Source: Trichomonas vaginalis G3 (taxonomy: Eukaryota > Parabasalia > Trichomonadida > Trichomonadidae). Taken from it: DNA of 64,000 nucleotides. This document shows positions 46,066 through 56,541 of the stretch, piece after piece. A program made the position numbers and the translations under genes. The stretch lies in contig NC_067203.1 in assembly GCF_026262505.1 (NCBI RefSeq), positions 21,805,411 to 21,869,410 of the forward strand, written 5' to 3'. How positions within the stretch are numbered: position 1 is the stretch's first letter; each line of letters opens with the position of its first letter. The notes under the pieces are model-generated. The model did not search any database, had not been told where the DNA came from, and saw only the letters and a program-made list of their open reading frames with translations.

Positions 46066-47469
46066 ATGCTAAGAAAGAACTTCAGGACCAAGTATCGATA
46101 TCCATTTACATTTGCAGGAATTATTGCAGCGATTTTGCTTGTTGATATATTTGAGCCTTGGATTTCCTTCGACATGTACTTAAAATTATATCCAAACTTA
46201 AATCAGGAAAAATCACATTACTATAAAGTGAAAAATTTAGAAATTTTCGATAACTATACAGTTATATATCCCAATACTAACTATCTACGAGTTAGAAAGC
46301 AGAAACAAGCATCGCCTTTCGAAAGAGGAAATTTTTATGATCCAAGTGTACTTGGTTTTCAGCATGTTGTATTTCAACACTTCACGAGAGCAGATTTTTC
46401 ATGGTATGGAGTAGCTACTCCAGATAATTTTTACGAGCCAAGTCGAAAACACGACGGAAATCAAATGCCAGAAGGAATTAATCATACACTATTGATTGTA
46501 AAGAAGGCCGTAGTCGGATTTTCTTATCATGTTGAGTATGGCCACTTTGTTCAAGATATGGTGTGTGGAATCATGATTGTTCCATCTGAAATCATACAAG
46601 ATGCAGATATTTACGTTAAGTTTGACGAACAGCAAGCCAGAACGTACTTAACATTCTTAGGTTTTAGTCCAGAACGAATTCATCAAATTCCTAAGGCGTA
46701 TGTTCATGCGATAGATTTATACATCTCCGTTAGCAAATTTGGAATTAACGGGTTACATGTCGCTTGGATTGATCTTCACAATTTAATTTTTAGAAAATAT
46801 AATTTATCTTCCATAAAACCGACCAGATATACCATTATAAATAAACCATTGACAAACTGGGGTTCCGCGAAGAATTTAGACAAGCTTGTGATGATTGCCA
46901 AAAGAGAATATCCAGAAATTAACTGGGAAGTCCATCCGCCTGAAGTTTTATTCAATATGAACAATGCTGCAAAGCTTCTTGCGTCAACCTTGTTATATGT
47001 ATCTGCTGCAGGCTCTGCTTGCTTTAATTGTCTTTATATGCATCCAGGATGTTTTGTTCTTTTCTTTAGCAGGTGGAAAACAGATAATCCTGCTATTGCA
47101 TCAGCTCTTACACTTGGTATGTGGTTGTATTCCATTAACAATGACGATTTCGGATCAATTGTCTCAAATGTATCCAATTATCTGTTCAAAACAGGGCTAC
47201 ATGATATCATGTATGCTATAAAGAATGGGAATTGGAGAAATGATATAGACAGACGTACTGTTTTATGTTTTAACGGGACAATTTTCGAAAAAGGTGAAAA
47301 ATTCTTGGCAGAAACAGGAAAATCACATGCAATTGTTAAAAGATACTCAGATTTCGAGGTTTATCATAGATGTATCATGACAAAATATCATAATCCTTTG
47401 AGTAGATTGTATCATTACTTAATAGAGAAGAATGAGGAATCATATATTTATCAGTCTAAGTTATATTAG
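46066..47469 (+). CDS. Type II membrane glycosyltransferase, GT61/DUF563-like
   Basis: The 467-residue protein has a short basic cytosolic start (MLRKNFRTKYRYP), one membrane span (about residues 13-28, TFAGIIAAILLVDIF) and a large lumenal domain. The middle has VVGFSYHVEYGHFVQDM (about residues 150-166) and FDEQQARTYLTFLGFSPERIHQIPKAYVHAIDLYIS. The end has the GT61-type tail TRYTIINKPLTNWGSAKNLDKLVMIAKREYP and VSAAGSACFNCLYMHPGCFVLFF, where the family has its GSg...N..F motif. GT61 enzymes add xylose or GlcNAc in the secretory pathway; the substrate here is unknown, perhaps surface glycans. The gene is intact and lies 270 bp after the broken transposase. Confidence 0.75.
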   Translation: MLRKNFRTKYRYPFTFAGIIAAILLVDIFEPWISFDMYLKLYPNLNQEKSHYYKVKNLEIFDNYTVIYPNTNYLRVRKQKQASPFERGNFYDPSVLGFQHVVFQHFTRADFSWYGVATPDNFYEPSRKHDGNQMPEGINHTLLIVKKAVVGFSYHVEYGHFVQDMVCGIMIVPSEIIQDADIYVKFDEQQARTYLTFLGFSPERIHQIPKAYVHAIDLYISVSKFGINGLHVAWIDLHNLIFRKYNLSSIKPTRYTIINKPLTNWGSAKNLDKLVMIAKREYPEINWEVHPPEVLFNMNNAAKLLASTLLYVSAAGSACFNCLYMHPGCFVLFFSRWKTDNPAIASALTLGMWLYSINNDDFGSIVSNVSNYLFKTGLHDIMYAIKNGNWRNDIDRRTVLCFNGTIFEKGEKFLAETGKSHAIVKRYSDFEVYHRCIMTKYHNPLSRLYHYLIEKNEESYIYQSKLY

Positions 47470-47514
47470 AATTTTTGTTGTTATTTATGTTATAAAGTGT
47501 TGATATTTTAAATT

Positions 47515-48030
47515 TTCAGTTACCTTTTTCTAACAAACACATCAAGCTTTACATGCATGCCATCTTTAATGAGAATTAAAGTTGTTTTTGATATTTGATA
47601 ATCAAATCATTCAACCACAAACACATCAAACTTTGGATTCTTGTCATCTTTAAAGCGAATTAAAGTTGTTTTTGATATTTGGTAATTAAATCTTTTTCTA
47701 ACAAACACATCAAGCTTTACATGTATGTTATCTTTAATGAGAATTGAAGTTGTTTTTGATATTTGGTAATTAAATCTTTTTCTAACAAACACATCAAGCT
47801 TTTCATGCATGTCATCTCTAATGAGAATTAAAGTTGTTTTTGATATTTGGTAATTAAATCTTTCTAACAAACACATCAAGCTTTACATGCATGTCATCTT
47901 TAATGAGAATTAAAGTTGTTTTTGATATTTGATAATCAAATCATTCAACCACAAACGCATCAAGCTTTACATGCATGACATCTTTAATTTGATGTTTGGA
48001 AATTAAATCTTTTTCAGACAAGCACATCCA
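47515..48030. repeat. Six-copy 84-bp tandem repeat
   Basis: The mark ACATCAAGCTTTACATGCAT recurs at about 47541, 47625, 47709, 47793, 47875 and 47959, a period of 84 bp (once 82), followed by a degraded unit near 48026. The units differ by several percent, so it is older than the other arrays. Minus-strand open frames here (RFNYQISKTTLILI...) are products of the repeat. Confidence 0.92.
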
Positions 48031-48061
48031 ACTTTGAATATATTTTATCTTTAGCGACGAT

Positions 48062-48189
48062 TTAAGGCTGCACTTACGCCCATCTGACTTTGATTCAAAT
48101 TTTTGACAACTAGCGTGAAGCGTCATTGAAAATTAACCTTAAACATCTGGATTGAAGGCCATGTCATAGGAGCGTAAGTGCACCCTTAA
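48062..48189. mobile_element. 128-bp MITE-like inverted repeat with TTAA ends
   Basis: TTAAGGCTGCACTTACGC at the left pairs with GCGTAAGTGCACCCTTAA at the right (16-17 of 18 bp); the interior is unpaired. TTAA at both ends could be a target duplication, as in piggyBac-type elements, or part of the repeat. The inverted repeat at 8825-8898 has a similar AAGGGTGCA...-type end. Confidence 0.6.
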
Positions 48190-48641
48190 GTTTTTTCTCG
48201 GATATTTGTTAATCAAATCATTCTACAGCACATCAAATTTTGTTTGAGTAGAATTGCCATGACAGGAATGAAGTGAAACAGCTGATATATAACACTAAAT
48301 ATAAGCATATTAAAACTAAATTGCATTCGACAACTAAATAAATTAATCATTTAAGTATATTGTGATGGTGATTTTTAGCCAGAACAGGAATCTATTTCAA
48401 AAAATTTTGGGTATCGGGGGATAAATCTACCGAGGCCAAAATTGACAACATTCTATAATCAATGAGAAACAACATGAAAAGGGGTTATTTTTCCGTTCTT
48501 TCTCTGTTCTGAATAACACAGTTGCCATATTTACAATTAATTGATATTTAGCACCAATGCGACGATAACTCGAAGACCAATAGATAAGTATTAATACTTT
48601 TAGGTAAATCCATCGCAAAGACTCTAATTCGGCGAGAGACT
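48190..48641. other. AT-rich intergenic DNA
   Basis: I see no gene here. It is upstream sequence of the ankyrin gene. Confidence 0.4.
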
Positions 48642-49760
48642 ATGCAAAATATATTCAATGATTTACATAAAATTTTGTTGGTAAAAAAAATGAGTTCTGA
48701 CTATGCAAAGCCATATTCGGACTTTATAGAAGCAATGGAAAAGCTTTTTCTCATAAAATATAATGAATCTGTTGAAAGCATGTGCAGTATCATCAAAAAT
48801 GTTTTGATTACGAAATATCAACTTTCCAAAAAGCAGCTCTTGGAGATCATTTTAAAAGCACTTGAATATAATTATGCTTTAGGAAAAAATTATATAGAAA
48901 TACTCAAGAATATTGGCTTGGATATTAATAATCTTTCGCATTTATCATTCCCGTTGGAGGGTTCAGTCGAATTTATTGTTATGCATGATCAAATTGAAAA
49001 ATTCAAAGACTATATTTCTCAAAGAGAACTTAAAATTGATGATTTTTTAAAAATTAATATCTTTGGTGAATTTGAGAGTCTTAAATTATCGTTAATAGAA
49101 GCATGCGCATATTTTGGATCTGTGAACATTTTCTTTTTCTTAATTTCAAACCAAAAGTGTACAATATCAAAAGAATGTCTTCAATATGCAGTAATTGGTA
49201 GAAATACAGACATCATCAACAAATGTTTAACGGAAAATGGTATGGACATGGATTGTATCAGAAATATTGTATGTTCACATAACCACGAAATGCTTGAATA
49301 CGTTTTAGAAAGATATATGTTGACTTATGAAGATTTCGATACAGAAAACTTATTCCAATCAACTATTTTCGACGATATAATCAGATACCAAAACCTGAAA
49401 GCTGTATTTATTCTTTTTAAAAGAGAGAAAAACTTCATTGTTCCATGGTGTGCTGCATTTCCTCAAACAATAGATATTCTCAAAAACGAAAAACTTCCTG
49501 ATAAAACTGATTTCCGGAAAAGAACTATTTTACTTTATTCATGCATGTCACAAAATTCGGATGTCTTCAAATTTTTAGTTGAATCAACAAACAAAATCGA
49601 TGCCAATTATCGAGATGATGATAAAATGACTGCCCTTCATTACGCCGCAATGAATAATAATATTGATGCGGCAAAAATTCTTATTTCTCTAGGTGCTGAC
49701 GTCAATGCTAAAATTACTCATAATTATATGGAATACTCTTCTATTTCATATCAATCATAA
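48642..49760 (+). CDS. Ankyrin protein with DUF3447-like N-terminus, 3' end replaced by satellite
   Basis: The start may be here or at the in-frame ATG at 48690 (MSSDYAKPYSDF), which is the more usual N-terminus for this family. Residues 20-120 are the helical/BTB-like head. Residues 140-260 are a DUF3447-like helical repeat region (LIEACAYFGSVNIFFFLISNQ, LQYAVIGRNTDIINKCL). About 290-355 are two ankyrin repeats (TILLYSCMSQNSDVFKFLVEST, TALHYAAMNNNIDAAKILISLGADVNAK). Family members normally go on with many more repeats, but here coding sequence runs straight into 37-bp satellite after ADVNAK. The protein is thus truncated, and more ankyrin units lie scattered downstream (51383-52860). Confidence 0.75.
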   Translation: MQNIFNDLHKILLVKKMSSDYAKPYSDFIEAMEKLFLIKYNESVESMCSIIKNVLITKYQLSKKQLLEIILKALEYNYALGKNYIEILKNIGLDINNLSHLSFPLEGSVEFIVMHDQIEKFKDYISQRELKIDDFLKINIFGEFESLKLSLIEACAYFGSVNIFFFLISNQKCTISKECLQYAVIGRNTDIINKCLTENGMDMDCIRNIVCSHNHEMLEYVLERYMLTYEDFDTENLFQSTIFDDIIRYQNLKAVFILFKREKNFIVPWCAAFPQTIDILKNEKLPDKTDFRKRTILLYSCMSQNSDVFKFLVESTNKIDANYRDDDKMTALHYAAMNNNIDAAKILISLGADVNAKITHNYMEYSSISYQS

Positions 49761-49913
49761 TTATATGGAATTCTCTTTCATTTCATATCAAACGTTATTT
49801 TATCGCATTCTATTACATTTCATGTCTATCATTATTATATGAAATTCTATTCCATTTCATATCAATCATGATTATATGGCATTCTTTTTCATTTTTTATA
49901 AATCAATAATATA
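49761..49913. repeat. 37-bp satellite, first block
   Basis: About four units of the form TCATTTCATATCAATCATTA plus TTATATGGCATTCTCTT follow the broken end of the ankyrin gene, up to the mariner insertion. Confidence 0.85.
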
Positions 49914-51212
49914 GGGTGTCCAAAGGTGCGTTTAGCACAGCGCTCTATATGAGACTATTAAAGGAGATATATGCTGATTATAAATATATAATAAAAAATA
50001 TGAATATATGTATATGATGAGTATGTTGTATTTTGGCGCCATGCCGGGATATAAAATGAATTTTGAGACAAGAGGCGGTTTCGCGGGAAATTTTGGCGGG
50101 ATTTTTTTCATTTTTTTAATGAATCATAAAGAAAACATCCTCGCTCTTGCAAAAAAATGCAAAGACTGTAAAAAAATCTACGAGACATTGGTAAAATACT
50201 TCGGTATGGATGCTCCTAGCTATTCCACTGTAACGTATCATGTTAGGATGTATCACTTCATGAACAAAAAGGCGCCCATCATAAAAATTGACAAAAAATC
50301 GCCGGATCAAAGAAAAATCAAAGCAATTCTTCAAGCGCTAGATGAAGACCCAAGAGCATCACTCAGAAGGATAGAGGAGATGACAAAGATACACGTACAA
50401 CAGTCAGTTATTATCTGCACAATTATTTGAACTACAAACTAGCGTATACACGTTGGGTTCCGCACAACCTTAATTCAGTTCAAAAAAAATCTAGAGTCCA
50501 ATCTTCGAAAGAGCTCCTCTCTATATTGGGTGCGTATCAATCCAAGAAGTTTCGCTTTTTAGTAACAGGGGACGAGTCTTGGTTTCAATATGCAACAGAA
50601 GCCAAAATCATGTGGATCCCGAAGGATGAAAATCCGCAAACATTCCCGAAGAAAAAAATTGACACACCAATGATGATGTTGTCGGTTTTTTGGGGCGTGA
50701 ATGGCATCATCGCAATTGATATTCTTCAAAAACCTAATACGATGAATGCTCAGTATCTAATTGACAATGTTCTTACTCAAATTATCAATTCTGATGAGTT
50801 TGAGAAATCCAAACAACAAAAACAAAAGTTTGCAATTCATTTTGATAATTCAAGAGTTCACAAAAGTCATAAGGTAATGAATTACTTGGTGGAAAACAAT
50901 GTCAAAGTTGTTCCAAACCCAATTTATTCACCTGATATTGCACCCTCTGACTTTTATTTATTCGGCACGCTAAAAAAGAGAGCTGAAGGACGCGAATTCG
51001 CGAGTCCAGATGATCTTGAAAATTTTGTAAGAGAGCAATTTGAGCAATTTTCTCATGATGATTTAAAGCGTGTCTTTCAAGCCTGGATCGATCGCTGCGA
51101 ACGCGTGATTGAATCCAATGGTGATTATATTTAAATAAACTTTATATATATGTAACTTGTTTATTTCTATTCGCAGTATTCAGGTTTGTGCTAAACACAC
51201 CTTTGGACACCC
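49914..51212 (+). mobile_element. Tvmar1-like mariner transposon
   Basis: The element is 1299 bp long, inside a TA duplication (TA-GGGTGTCC...GGACACCC-TA). The terminal inverted repeats match over about 25 bp (GGGTGTCCAAAGGTG(C/T)G...), with one mismatch noticed. It encodes a DD34D-type transposase on the plus strand. The size fits the T. vaginalis Tvmar1 family, which is around 1.3 kb. It sits in the 37-bp satellite between ankyrin fragments. The near-matching ends suggest a fairly young insertion. Confidence 0.93.
50119..51134 (+). pseudogene. Mariner transposase with one frameshift
   Basis: The first frame (from MNHKENILALAKKC at 50119) covers the helix-turn-helix DNA-binding part. The second frame holds YTRWVPHNL, the catalytic FLVTGDESWFQY (first D), IHFDNSRVHKS (second D) and PIYSPDIAPSDFYLF (third D, DD34D). 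The reading frame changes once near 50375-50400: upstream of RWVPHNL the second frame reads TTVSYYLHNYLNYK, which is the expected continuation. So a single one-base shift separates the two parts, and the copy cannot make a full transposase. All three catalytic aspartates are present. Confidence 0.88.
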
Positions 51213-52870
51213 TATATATGACATTCTATTTGGTTTCGTTTCAATCATCATTATTTTATTGTATTTTCTTTCATTTCACATCGATCATTATAATATTTTA
51301 TTCTCTTTCATATCACATATATCATTATTATATGGCATTCACTCTCGTTTTATATATATCATTATATTATGAAATATATTTTGAATTCACGATTGTCCAC
51401 TTTCTATTGCTATTAAACGAAATTCGATTGATGTCATCAAATTCTTAGTTGATCATGGAGCTGATGTTAATATTAAACTTACTCTTTCTCATTTCATATC
51501 AATTATCATTATATGGCATTCTCTTTCCTTTCCTATAAATCATTTTTAAATGAAATTCTATATCCTTTCATATAAATCATTATTATATTTCGTTCTCTTT
51601 CATTTAATATCAATAATTATTTTATGAAGTATACTTTAATTTAACGATTATCCACTTTCTATTGCTATTAAACAAAGTTCGATTGATGTTATCAAATTCT
51701 TAGTTGATCATGGAGCTGATGTCAATGCTAAACAAACTCTTTCTCATTTCATATCAATCATCATTATATCGAATCCTCTTTCGTTTAATATCTGTCATTA
51801 TTATATTTCATTCTCTTTCATTTGATATCAAACGTTATTTTATGGCATTCACTTTCATTTCATATCAAACATTATTTTATAGCATTCACTTTCATCTCAT
51901 ATCAATCATCATTATATTTCGTTCTCTTTCATTTCATATCAATCATTATTTTATGAAATTTTCTTTCGTTTCATATCAATCATTATTTTAAGAAATTTAT
52001 TTTGGAATAACGATTGTCCACTTTCTCTTACTATTAAACGAAATTCGATTGATGCCATCAAATTCTTAGTTGATCATGGAGCTGATGTCAATATTAAACT
52101 TACTCTTTCTCATTTCATATCAATTATCATTATATCGAATCCTCTTTTGCATTATACCAATCATTAATATATATTATTCTCTTTCATTTAATTTCAATCA
52201 TAATTATATATTATTCTCTTTCATTTCATATCAATCATGATTATATGGCATTCTTTTACATTTTTTATAAATCAATATTATATGCTATTCTATTTGTTTT
52301 CATATTTTTCATTATTTTATGGTATTTTCTTTCATTTCATATCTTTCATTATTTTATGGTATTTTCTTTCATTTCATATCAATTATTATTATATTGTATT
52401 TTCTTTCATTTCACATCTATCATTATTATATCTTATTCTATTTCATCTCACATCTATCATTATTATATCTTATTCTCTTTCATATCACATATATCATTAT
52501 TATATGGCATTCACTCTCGTTTTATATATATCATTATATTATGAAATATACTTTGAATTAACAATTGTCCACTTTCTATTGCTATTGAACGAGATTCGAT
52601 TGATGTCATCAAATTCTTAGCTGATCATGGAGCTGATGTTAATATTAAACTTACTCTTTCTCATTTCATATCAATCATCATTATATCGAATCCTCTTTCA
52701 TCTCACATCTATCATTATTATATGGCATTCATTCTCGTTTTATATATATCATTATATTATGAAATATACTTTGAATTAACAATTGTCCACTTTCTATTGC
52801 TACTAAACGAAATTCGATTGATGTCATCAAATTCTTAGTTGATCATGGTGCTGCGAATGTATTTAATTCT
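51213..52870 (+). repeat. Ankyrin-repeat fragments spaced by 37-bp satellite
   Basis: Five nearly identical ankyrin units (CPLSIAIKRNSIDVIKFLVDHGADVN) lie at about 51383-51475, 51638-51735, 52005-52098, 52541-52650 and 52775-52860. Between them run blocks of a 37-bp satellite (TCATTTCATATCWWTCATTA plus TTTTATGGTATTTTCTT). The spacings are uneven (about 255, 367, 536 and 234 bp). No reading frame joins the units, and the borders lack the GTATGT/ACTAACACACAG signals of T. vaginalis introns. The satellite itself gives open frames (MVFSFISYLSLFYGIFF...) that are not genes. Confidence 0.85.
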
Positions 52871-53581
52871 AATATTTGACATTAAACATTATGTTTTCAG
52901 ATGTTTGCCTTTTGGGCAGCTATTGCCATTCTCTCTAATTCGATATAATAACAAAGAGTGATAAAATAAATATATGAACGCAATGAACAAATAAAGACTC
53001 ATATATGAAAAAAAAAGTCTCGACTATTTTTTTAAACTACTATAGACTTAGTTATGATTATAGCATAATAACCTTAAAGTATTGTAGAAATTCTATTAAT
53101 TCTAATCTCAAATAGAGTTATTTAGAAAGATTAATAAATTATCTTCATGATTAAACGAGTTTTGGTTAATCACTTCTAAAGCATTCGGTATTTGTTTTAT
53201 TGTCTAAGAATTAAAAGTGTTTGACTATGTCTTGAAAATCTTCGAAATGCATTTTGCGCTCGATAATGTGTTATTCTAGCTATAACTTGGTGTTAAAATC
53301 CCAATTTACAATAGATGGAGGAGAGTTCTGCATTAAAAGATCATATCGAAAAGATTCTACTTTGTCACTTTTTAAGTACGTATACCTTTGTGAGAATTGA
53401 AAATAAATTTATTTGTACTTATATATACGCGTTATATTTTGTATTATTTCAACTGAAATGTAAACATTTCAAAACTATCAAAAATTAAAAATAATTAATT
53501 TTTATATAATTTTGTATCAATAATAATAATAGATTACAATATCTTATTTTGTGAGAAATAACCACCTTTGTTGTAAATCGA
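52871..53581. other. AT-rich intergenic DNA
   Basis: I see no gene. It includes the upstream region of the Rab gene. Confidence 0.5.
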
Positions 53582-53587
53582 TCATTC
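53582..53587 (+). promoter_or_regulatory. Initiator (Inr) of the Rab gene
   Basis: TCATTC with +1 A at 53584 lies 6 nt before the ATG at 53590 and supports that start over the 13-codon-longer frame. Confidence 0.7.
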
Positions 53588-53589
53588 AA

Positions 53590-54186
53590 ATGTCTGCTGC
53601 TGAAGGAACTCCCGAAGCGAAGATCGTACTTCTTGGCGCTACCATGGTTGGTAAGACAACACTTGTTACTAGATTTATCACAGGTGAATTTGATCAATCA
53701 ATTAAATCAACAGTTGGTGCTTGCTATGCATCAAAAGTAGTTCCTATCGACGGCGAGTCTATCAAACTTCAAATTTGGGATACAGCAGGTCAAGAGAAAT
53801 TCAAGAACCTTGTACCTATGTACTTCCGCGCCGCCAAAGTTGCTATTTTAACATTTTCAGTTTGTGATCCAGAATCTGCTGACGAAGTTATTTTCTGGTC
53901 TAATAACTTAAAACAAAATACCCCGGGTGTTATGCCGGCCCTCTTCGTTGTAGCTAATAAGATTGATCTTCCAGATAGAAAAGTCCCAACAGAGAAAGGA
54001 CAGCAAATTGCTGAAGAGGTTGGTGGTGAATACGTCGAAGTTTCGGCCAAGGATGGCTTCAATATAGACAATTTACTTCAAAAGATTGGGCAAGCCGCAT
54101 TAAAGGCTGTTAAGAATGATGCTCCTCAGCCTAAATCTCAAACAATCAATCCTGTACCAAAGAAGAAGAAGGATGGATGCTGCTAA
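53590..54186 (+). CDS. Rab-family small GTPase
   Basis: The 198-residue protein has all G motifs: P-loop GATMVGKT (16-23), switch I threonine T41 in SIKSTVGA, WDTAGQEKF (63-71), NKID (123-126) and SAK (152-154). The C-terminus KKKKDGCC is a double-cysteine geranylgeranylation site for membrane attachment. The switch II helix and YFRAAKVAILTFSV are Rab-like, nearest in style to the Rab5/21/22 group, which acts on early endosomes; I cannot fix the subtype. The start chosen follows the initiator directly. The stop overlaps TAAA (TGCTAAATCC). The gene is intact and is a plausible client of the DENN protein encoded at 18398-20020 only in the general sense. Confidence 0.92.
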   Translation: MSAAEGTPEAKIVLLGATMVGKTTLVTRFITGEFDQSIKSTVGACYASKVVPIDGESIKLQIWDTAGQEKFKNLVPMYFRAAKVAILTFSVCDPESADEVIFWSNNLKQNTPGVMPALFVVANKIDLPDRKVPTEKGQQIAEEVGGEYVEVSAKDGFNIDNLLQKIGQAALKAVKNDAPQPKSQTINPVPKKKKDGCC

Positions 54187-55186
54187 ATCCTATTTTTTAT
54201 TTAAAAAGAATACGAAATTTTTAAAGATTAGAAGAGCTGTTAATCTTTTTCAATTGACTGAAGATAATAAACCATTCACTTACATGAAAGAAATACTTAA
54301 ATTACTTTTTTCAAGAAACCACATAAAAAATTTTATTCTCTCTAATCTTGTTTCTATAAATTTGGGATTTGAAATCGAAATCCATATCTAAATTCAAATA
54401 AATTTTAATGTTGTAAGAGAACTAAATTTCATTCAAAATTTTTTTCAAACATTTGAGATTTCGATTTCATTATTATCTCTATCTCACATATAATACATAT
54501 GAAATAAATTCATTGACTAACTTAAGGTTTCTCATTTTCCTCAGGAAATTGTCGAGGTGAAGAGAGTTGAAATAATATCGCTCATCGTACAACTTGTCAT
54601 TTCGGAAATATGTGCACTATCCATTGATAACGATACTTCCTGTAAGTGATTTATTGTATGATTTGAAAAAATTCTCATTTATTAACTCGAAACATCATGT
54701 TATTGTTTAAGTCTCTATTGTATGAATATTTTATTATCCCTTAGTTCTCCAAATGAAATTTATGAATCAAATTGATATTGTCTAATGCTCAATTAACCTT
54801 CATTTCAACTTACCTTTTATTATGTTTGCGAGCTATTCATTAATACGGATTCCTGGTGCACTACTATGCTGTAACGGCTTGATCCAAAAATGAGACATTT
54901 CAGGAGGGACAAATTGTTCAATCATTCGAAATGGACATCTTATCAGCATATTAGTTCTTTATTCTTTTTTACTGACAATATTAAACTTCGCGCCAAAAAT
55001 AATATTAAATGAAGGGATCATTATATTTTGGCGCGCAAAATTTTTGTAAACGGTAGTAAAATTTTTCAAAAATAAGCATCTAATTGTGTTGTTTACGAAT
55101 AATTTAAAATAATTTAGAAAACGGTTTTAAAAATTTATGGGGAAAAAAATAATGAATGGTCTTTGTTTTTTTCAAAAATTTTCGGC
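54187..55186. other. Intergenic DNA
   Basis: No gene is supported. Open frames just after the Rab stop have no recognisable features. At 54985-55035 two copies of TTTTGGCGCG/CGCGCCAAAA-like sequence (CGCGCCAAAAATAAT and ATTTTGGCGCGCAAAA) form an inverted pair about 30 bp apart, roughly 160 bp before the phosphatase ATG. Confidence 0.45.
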
Positions 55187-56242
55187 ATGGAAACTTATGA
55201 GATTGACGCTCTTATCCACAACATCTTGACCTCTGTGGAGAATAAATCCCATCCTTTCCAGAACTCCGTTCAAGTCGAGATGTTATACAGTCTTATAGAG
55301 CAAACAAAAGGAGAATTGTTTGAAGAGGACTCAATACTCCATTTAGACGGCGATTTTTACGTAGTTGGAGATATACATGGAAATGCCAATGATCTTATCC
55401 GTATATTACAGACCTGCGGCTATCCCCCAGATAAAAAGTATTTATTCTTGGGAGATTATGTCGACAGAGGAAATAACTCACTAGAAGTTATTTGCCTCCT
55501 CTTTGCCCTCAAGTGTAGATACCCAAACTGCGTTTATTTGCTTAGAGGAAACCATGAAATTGAAAGAATTTCAAATACATACGGATTTTATGACGAAGCG
55601 ATGTACAAGTTCAACCAGACCCTATATAACGAGATAACAGATACATTTAACTTCTTACCTTTCGCCGCCATCGTGAACAAAAATATTTTCTGTGTCCATG
55701 GCGGAATTGGCCCTCATGTTGACCTTATAGATAGCATATCTCTTGACGAGAAGCCAGATGACATAATAGGAGAAAACGTTTACGTAGATTTCCTTTGGTC
55801 CGATCCGAAAAATGTTCCTTTAGATTTCATCCAGAGCAAGCGCGGAAGCGGTTACTACTTCAACTCCAATGCTCTCTCGAGGTTCTTGGAGAAGAATAAC
55901 TTCAAAACTTTGATTCGCTCTCATGAAATGTGTAAAGACGGAATGCACAGGCCATTTAACGATGACAAATGCATTACAGTATTTAGCAATACAGATTACT
56001 GTGGAAGAAAGAACCACGCAGCTGTTGCTTTCTTATCTAAAGATAAAGAAATTGAATTTAAGAAATTCAAGTATATCTCTCCAAAGGAAAACAACACCTT
56101 CCACGTAATACTTCCAAACTGGCTAATGGATGTTAAATCGACCAAGTTTTTGGACTCTTTGACACATTCTACGAATTCGGATATGGAATCTCCCGATGCA
56201 AACGAAATAGAATATCATAACTCTCTATCTTTGTTGTTGTAA
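55187..56242 (+). CDS. PPP-family serine/threonine protein phosphatase
   Basis: The ATG METYEIDALIH is the first true ATG; eight open codons before it begin with TTG. The 351-residue protein has the PPP metal-site motifs: GDIHGN (61-66), GDYVDRG (89-95), LLRGNHE (118-124) and HGG (171-173), plus IRSHEMCKDG (H246) and FSNTDYCG (266-273), where PP1 has FSAPNYCG. It is a PP1/PP2A-like enzyme, but the substituted C-terminal loop and the extra tail of about 55 residues rich in Asn/Ser mark it as a divergent trichomonad member. It removes phosphate from Ser/Thr; its targets are unknown. The gene is intact. Confidence 0.9.
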   Translation: METYEIDALIHNILTSVENKSHPFQNSVQVEMLYSLIEQTKGELFEEDSILHLDGDFYVVGDIHGNANDLIRILQTCGYPPDKKYLFLGDYVDRGNNSLEVICLLFALKCRYPNCVYLLRGNHEIERISNTYGFYDEAMYKFNQTLYNEITDTFNFLPFAAIVNKNIFCVHGGIGPHVDLIDSISLDEKPDDIIGENVYVDFLWSDPKNVPLDFIQSKRGSGYYFNSNALSRFLEKNNFKTLIRSHEMCKDGMHRPFNDDKCITVFSNTDYCGRKNHAAVAFLSKDKEIEFKKFKYISPKENNTFHVILPNWLMDVKSTKFLDSLTHSTNSDMESPDANEIEYHNSLSLLL

Positions 56243-56541
56243 TATAAATTTTGTGTTGTGTATATTAGATTTTAAAATTAAATAATTTTTTAGAAAATTT
56301 TTTATGAAATGTTTTAAAAACAATCTTTGGTTTTGATTAGCAATAGCACCTGAAGTATGATCCTTTTCGAATATTAATTGATTTAAAAGATTTTGATATA
56401 AGATTCAGAATAAAGGACAAATTTGCTGCCTCAAGCTGCCTCAATATTCTTTAATGAAATATTTAGTTCGTGTTTTCTGTTTTCAATTTTAAAAACTGAA
56501 AGGTTCAAGAAAGATCATTTCAATTCGATATTTTTTTTCTT

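Noticed and set aside
47607-48126. Minus-strand frames with repeated RFNYQISKTTLI
   Set aside because: They follow the 84-bp tandem repeat; the composition is that of AT-rich repeat and not of a protein.
51213-52870. Satellite blocks as introns of an ankyrin gene
   Set aside because: Borders lack the strict T. vaginalis intron signals (GTATGT at the 5' side, ACTAACACACAG at the 3' side), and block lengths vary widely.
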